From NCBI GenBank assembly GCA_030647175.1, contig JAUSJU010000053.1:1-23740 (forward strand): 23,740 nt of DNA. The letters are read 5' to 3'. Each line of letters begins with the position of its first letter. Position 1 is the first letter of the stretch. Positions 21,556 through 23,740 of the stretch are shown piece by piece. The notes beneath the pieces are model-generated. The model was given only the letters and a program-made list of their open reading frames with translations. It had not been told where the DNA came from and did not search any database. Origin of the DNA: a bacterium (GTDB lineage: Bacteria; Patescibacteriota; Minisyncoccia; Minisyncoccales; UBA10102). The position numbers were made by a program, and so were the translations under genes.

Positions 21556-23007
21556 CTATGTAACCCAATACTTCTGTTTTGTCATCTCATCTCTCCTGGT
21601 TTCCACCTGTTCCCTGTCATGGCGCGCCTTCACAGAAAGCTTCTCTAACTCTTCCTTCTTTAATAAAAGAAGCTCTTTTACTCTTGGCTCAAGATACTTT
21701 TTGGTATTCTTTGCAGGATCCTCCAGGATTTCAGAAAGTAAGACATCTAACACCTGCCCTATTGCGGGCCCCGCAGGAATATCCCCCAGCTTCATGAGAT
21801 CGTTCCCATTAATCTGGAGCATCTTTGGAGAAAGGGGATCTAACGCCACCTTTTCCAGTAAGTATCTGAAATGGCGAAGCTTGTATGGTTCAGCTTTGGG
21901 AACTCCTGACCCTATGCGGTCTGCCATGCGGAGCTTTAAGAGATCTTCCACGTATTCCACTCCCACGTTCCTCACCAGTCTCCTGACCGAAGCGTCAGAC
22001 ACTTCGTCTACATTGTAGTAGAACATGTGGTACCTCACGAGCGTTGCCACTTTCTCAATGTCTTTATTGGAAAACTTCAATCGTGAAAGGATCTGGGAGG
22101 TCACCTTGGTTCCCACTACCTCATGCCCGTAGAACGTGGAGTCAGCTCCTTCTCCCTGCTTCACTCTGGGCTTTGCAATGTCATGGAGAAAAGAAGCTAG
22201 TCTCACGTCCAAAGGCCAGTTCATCTTCACCGCATACTGCAAAGAATACAGGTTGTGCTCCCATACCGTATATATATGGTGCTTGTTCTGAGTTACCCCG
22301 TATCCTTCCAAGAGTTCTGGAAGTATGTACTGAAGCAATCCTGTTTCGCGGAGCGTTTCCAATCCTTCAACTGCACGGGGAGCCATCAATATCTTTACCA
22401 ACTCATCGCGTATCCTCTCTTGGGAAATCTCTTTCAATAAAGCTGCGTTCTCTTGAATAGCCTTTAATGTATCCTTTTCCAAACCAAATCCCAGGGTCGC
22501 AGAGAATCTCACCGCCCTCATCATGCGCAAAGCGTCTTCCTGGAACCGTTCTTCCGGAATCCCTACCGCCCGGATGATCTTCTTCTTCAAATCTTTCTGT
22601 CCCTCAAAAGGATCAATGAGATCTCCTTTCAAGGTCAAAGCAATGGCATTCATGGTGAAATCCCTTCTGGAAAGGTCTTCTTCAATAGTCTTTGCGTACT
22701 CTACCTTTTCAGGATGCCTTCGGTCCCCATACTTTGCGTCAGAGCGAAAGGTGGTGATCTCAATGTCTTGTAGGGTAGGGTCTGAGGATTCTGTCTGAAT
22801 GGTAACCGTGAAGAACTTGTTCTCGTAGAAATTCTGGGGGAATAGCTTCTGGATCTCTTCCGGGGTGGCATTGGTAGCAATATCCCAGTCCTCAGGAGTG
22901 CGCTTTATGAGGATATCCCTCACGCACCCTCCCACGACAAAAGCCTGGAACCCCTTGCCCTGAAGGGTTCCTAACGTATTTTTCACTTCATTCGGGAGTT
23001 TCTCCAT
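21556..23007 (-). CDS. cca: CCA tRNA nucleotidyltransferase
   Basis: A 483-residue class II CCA-adding enzyme or poly(A)-polymerase-family protein, which builds or repairs the 3' CCA of tRNAs. The head domain has FVVGGCVRDIL (G26-G27) and EDWDIAT (D40, D42), the metal-binding pair. RRDFTMNAIAL and the neck segment GLEKDTLKAIQENAALLKEISQERIRDEL follow, then an HD domain (LASFLHDIAKPRVKQG) and a C-terminal helical tail. The HD domain is common in full-length bacterial cca. I start it at ATG 23007; the longer ORF to 23043 would begin on the -35 box. TTGAAT and TACGAT with a 17-nt spacer lie 7 nt before this ATG. Two tRNAs follow within 10 nt on the same strand, at least one of which needs CCA addition. 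Confidence 0.95.
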   Translation of the reverse strand: MEKLPNEVKNTLGTLQGKGFQAFVVGGCVRDILIKRTPEDWDIATNATPEEIQKLFPQNFYENKFFTVTIQTESSDPTLQDIEITTFRSDAKYGDRRHPEKVEYAKTIEEDLSRRDFTMNAIALTLKGDLIDPFEGQKDLKKKIIRAVGIPEERFQEDALRMMRAVRFSATLGFGLEKDTLKAIQENAALLKEISQERIRDELVKILMAPRAVEGLETLRETGLLQYILPELLEGYGVTQNKHHIYTVWEHNLYSLQYAVKMNWPLDVRLASFLHDIAKPRVKQGEGADSTFYGHEVVGTKVTSQILSRLKFSNKDIEKVATLVRYHMFYYNVDEVSDASVRRLVRNVGVEYVEDLLKLRMADRIGSGVPKAEPYKLRHFRYLLEKVALDPLSPKMLQINGNDLMKLGDIPAGPAIGQVLDVLLSEILEDPAKNTKKYLEPRVKELLLLKKEELEKLSVKARHDREQVETRRDEMTKQKYWVT

Positions 23008-23014
23008 GGATTTC

Positions 23015-23043
23015 ATCGTATCCCATGAGGTTGAATTATTCAA
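23015..23043 (-). promoter_or_regulatory. Promoter of cca
   Basis: -35 TTGAAT (23038-23043), 17-nt spacer and -10 TACGAT (23015-23020), 7 nt before ATG 23007. Confidence 0.65.
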
Positions 23044-23073
23044 TCTAAAATGATATGGTGCGAGTGATAATTC

Positions 23074-23145
23074 GCCCTCGTAGTGAAACGGATATCATCA
23101 CAGACTTCGAATCTGTTGTTGGAGGTTCGAATCCTCCCGAGGGCA
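23074..23145 (+). tRNA. tRNA-Arg(TCG)
   Basis: Acceptor GCCCTCG/CGAGGGC and discriminator A; the next bases are CCC, so CCA is not encoded. Anticodon stem ACAGA/TCTGT with loop CTTCGAA gives TCG. Confidence 0.93.
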
Positions 23146-23160
23146 CCCAACGGACCAATA

Positions 23161-23234
23161 GCCCCTGTAGCTTAGTGGTAAAGCAGTTGACTCTTAATCA
23201 ATTGACGAGGGTTCGATTCCTTCCAGGGGCACCA
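23161..23234 (+). tRNA. tRNA-Lys(CTT)
   Basis: Acceptor GCCCCTG/CAGGGGC, discriminator A and encoded CCA (23232-23234). Anticodon loop CTCTTAA gives CTT. It lies 15 nt after tRNA-Arg(TCG). Confidence 0.95.
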
Positions 23235-23260
23235 AGACTAAATTTTCTGTAAAACGAGGG

Positions 23261-23289
23261 TTGACATGGAAAAAATTGGGCCATACAAT
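23261..23289 (+). promoter_or_regulatory. Promoter of the coiled-coil protein gene
   Basis: Exact TTGACA (23261-23266), 17-nt spacer and TACAAT (23284-23289). ATG 23296 lies 6 nt beyond, so the mRNA should be leaderless. Confidence 0.8.
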
Positions 23290-23295
23290 CAAAGT

Positions 23296-23592
23296 ATGGA
23301 TAAGAAGAAGAATAGAAAATCAAAACCTATAAACCTGGGTGACAAAGATCTGAGGCAGTTGGGAGTTATGATTGAAAGCGTGCATGACGAGGTACGGCTT
23401 ATTGCAGAACAGTATGGAGATATTAAAGAGACGCTCCACTCCCACACCGAGATGATTGGCTCTATTATGAGAGACGTTGAAATCATTAAAATGGATATCG
23501 AGTTTATTAAGGGCGCTATCAAAACACGAGTGGGTGTAGACGAGTTTGCCGTACTCGAACGCAGAGTAGCGCTTCTTGAAAGACATAGGTGA
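23296..23592 (+). CDS. Small coiled-coil hypothetical protein (98 aa)
   Basis: A 98-residue soluble protein: a short basic N-terminus (MDKKKNRKSKP), then an almost continuous amphipathic helix from about residue 15 to the end. The heptad pattern is clear in DLRQLGVMIESVHDEVRLIAEQYGDIKETLHSHTEMIGSI and in DVEIIKMDIEFIKGAIKTRVGVDEFAVLERRVALLERH. Similar small coiled-coil proteins of unknown role are frequent in Parcubacteria, as far as I recall. It probably forms dimers or trimers. The start is ATG 23296, not 23266, because the earlier ATG shares its first base with the -35 box TTGACA. It has its own promoter and a terminator. Confidence 0.85.
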   Translation: MDKKKNRKSKPINLGDKDLRQLGVMIESVHDEVRLIAEQYGDIKETLHSHTEMIGSIMRDVEIIKMDIEFIKGAIKTRVGVDEFAVLERRVALLERHR

Positions 23593-23615
23593 ATCCTGCC
23601 TAATTCAAGAATACT

Positions 23616-23651
23616 GCACCACGCAAGAACCGGCCAAAAGCCGGTTTTGTG
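23616..23651 (+). terminator. Rho-independent terminator after the coiled-coil gene
   Basis: Stem AACCGGC (23628-23634), loop CAAAA, stem GCCGGTT (23640-23646), then TTGT. Flanking CACCAC and GTGGTG can extend the pairing. Confidence 0.75.
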
Positions 23652-23657
23652 GTGGCT

Positions 23658-23686
23658 TTGACATTATATTTTTCCCATGCTTTAAT
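23658..23686 (+). promoter_or_regulatory. Promoter of the gene leaving the window
   Basis: Exact TTGACA (23658-23663), 17-nt spacer and TTTAAT (23681-23686). Confidence 0.75.
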
Positions 23687-23721
23687 ATGGAGAGTGCTCT
23701 TTTAGATGTGGGAGGTATCTC

Positions 23722-23740
23722 TTGAATAGTGCGTTTGCAA
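23722..23740 (+). CDS. Start of an SD-led gene cut by the window end
   Basis: GGGAGG (23710-23715) lies 6 nt before a TTG at 23722, after a consensus-type promoter. Only the first residues (M-N-S-A-F-A) can be read, so nothing can be said about function. The layout is like that of the units at 6525, 7466 and 10197. Confidence 0.5.

Noticed and set aside
23266..23295. Upstream ATG for the coiled-coil gene
   Set aside because: The ATG shares its first base with the TTGACA -35 box and so lies before the predicted transcript start.
1..23740. CRISPR arrays, IS elements, prophage or rRNA
   Set aside because: No regularly spaced repeats, transposase, phage structural genes or rRNA-like sequence was seen on either strand.

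Overview
The window looks like a chromosomal piece of a small-genome bacterium, most likely of the Candidate Phyla Radiation (Patescibacteria, Parcubacteria-like). This is inferred from gene content and architecture (compact housekeeping genes, eleven scattered single tRNAs, small coiled-coil and acidic proteins, a deoxyhypusine-synthase-like protein, many genes without Shine-Dalgarno sites), not from a marker phylogeny. The code is standard: TAA, TAG and TGA all end genes. No rRNA, IS element, CRISPR array or phage module is visible, and no stretch over 300 bases lacks a gene or tRNA.

Layout. 1-3023 (minus strand): HTH/homing-endonuclease-like gene, tRNA-Arg(CCT), tRNA-Ala(GGC), a drug/metabolite transporter, a deoxyhypusine-synthase-like enzyme and tRNA-Ser(CGA). 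3124-3391 (plus): a consensus promoter and strong terminator framing two tiny overlapping ORFs, one basic and one very acidic. 3418-6417 (minus): two tandem PAS histidine-kinase-like proteins lacking the phospho-accepting His, then a short-chain dehydrogenase. 6459-7910 (plus): two self-contained single-gene units (fatty-acid desaturase; unknown protein). 7920-9912 (minus): aminoglycoside-nucleotidyltransferase-like gene, tRNA-His, tRNA-Arg(TCT) and a membrane histidine kinase interrupted by an in-frame TAG. 9998-12057 (plus): tRNA-Pro(TGG), a GC-rich YdcF/DUF218 gene, tRNA-Gly directly abutting csaA, and a methyltransferase. 12097-17457 (minus): membrane-anchored unknown protein, rny (RNase Y), clpP, nusA and an ATP-cone nuclease, an RNA and protein turnover/transcription block. 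17507-20209 (plus): P2-type Ca2+-like ATPase. 20186-23007 (minus): Fic protein, tRNA-Ala(CGC), tRNA-Pro(CGG) and cca. 23074-23740 (plus): tRNA-Arg(TCG), tRNA-Lys(CTT), a small coiled-coil protein and the start of an SD-led gene cut by the window end.

The most striking global signal is two modes of gene start. About ten genes have an ATG 6-12 nt after a -10 box, often of the extended TGn type, implying leaderless or nearly leaderless mRNAs; this moves several starts downstream of the longest ORF. By contrast four plus-strand genes (6525, 7466, 10197, 23722) have a clear SD, a GTG or TTG start and their own promoter, and the three complete ones end in a strong terminator, so they look like autonomous, possibly imported, cassettes. 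Other unusual arrangements couple genes to tRNAs: a stop codon inside tRNA-Arg(CCT), csaA starting one base after the CCA of tRNA-Gly, and cca running into two tRNAs.
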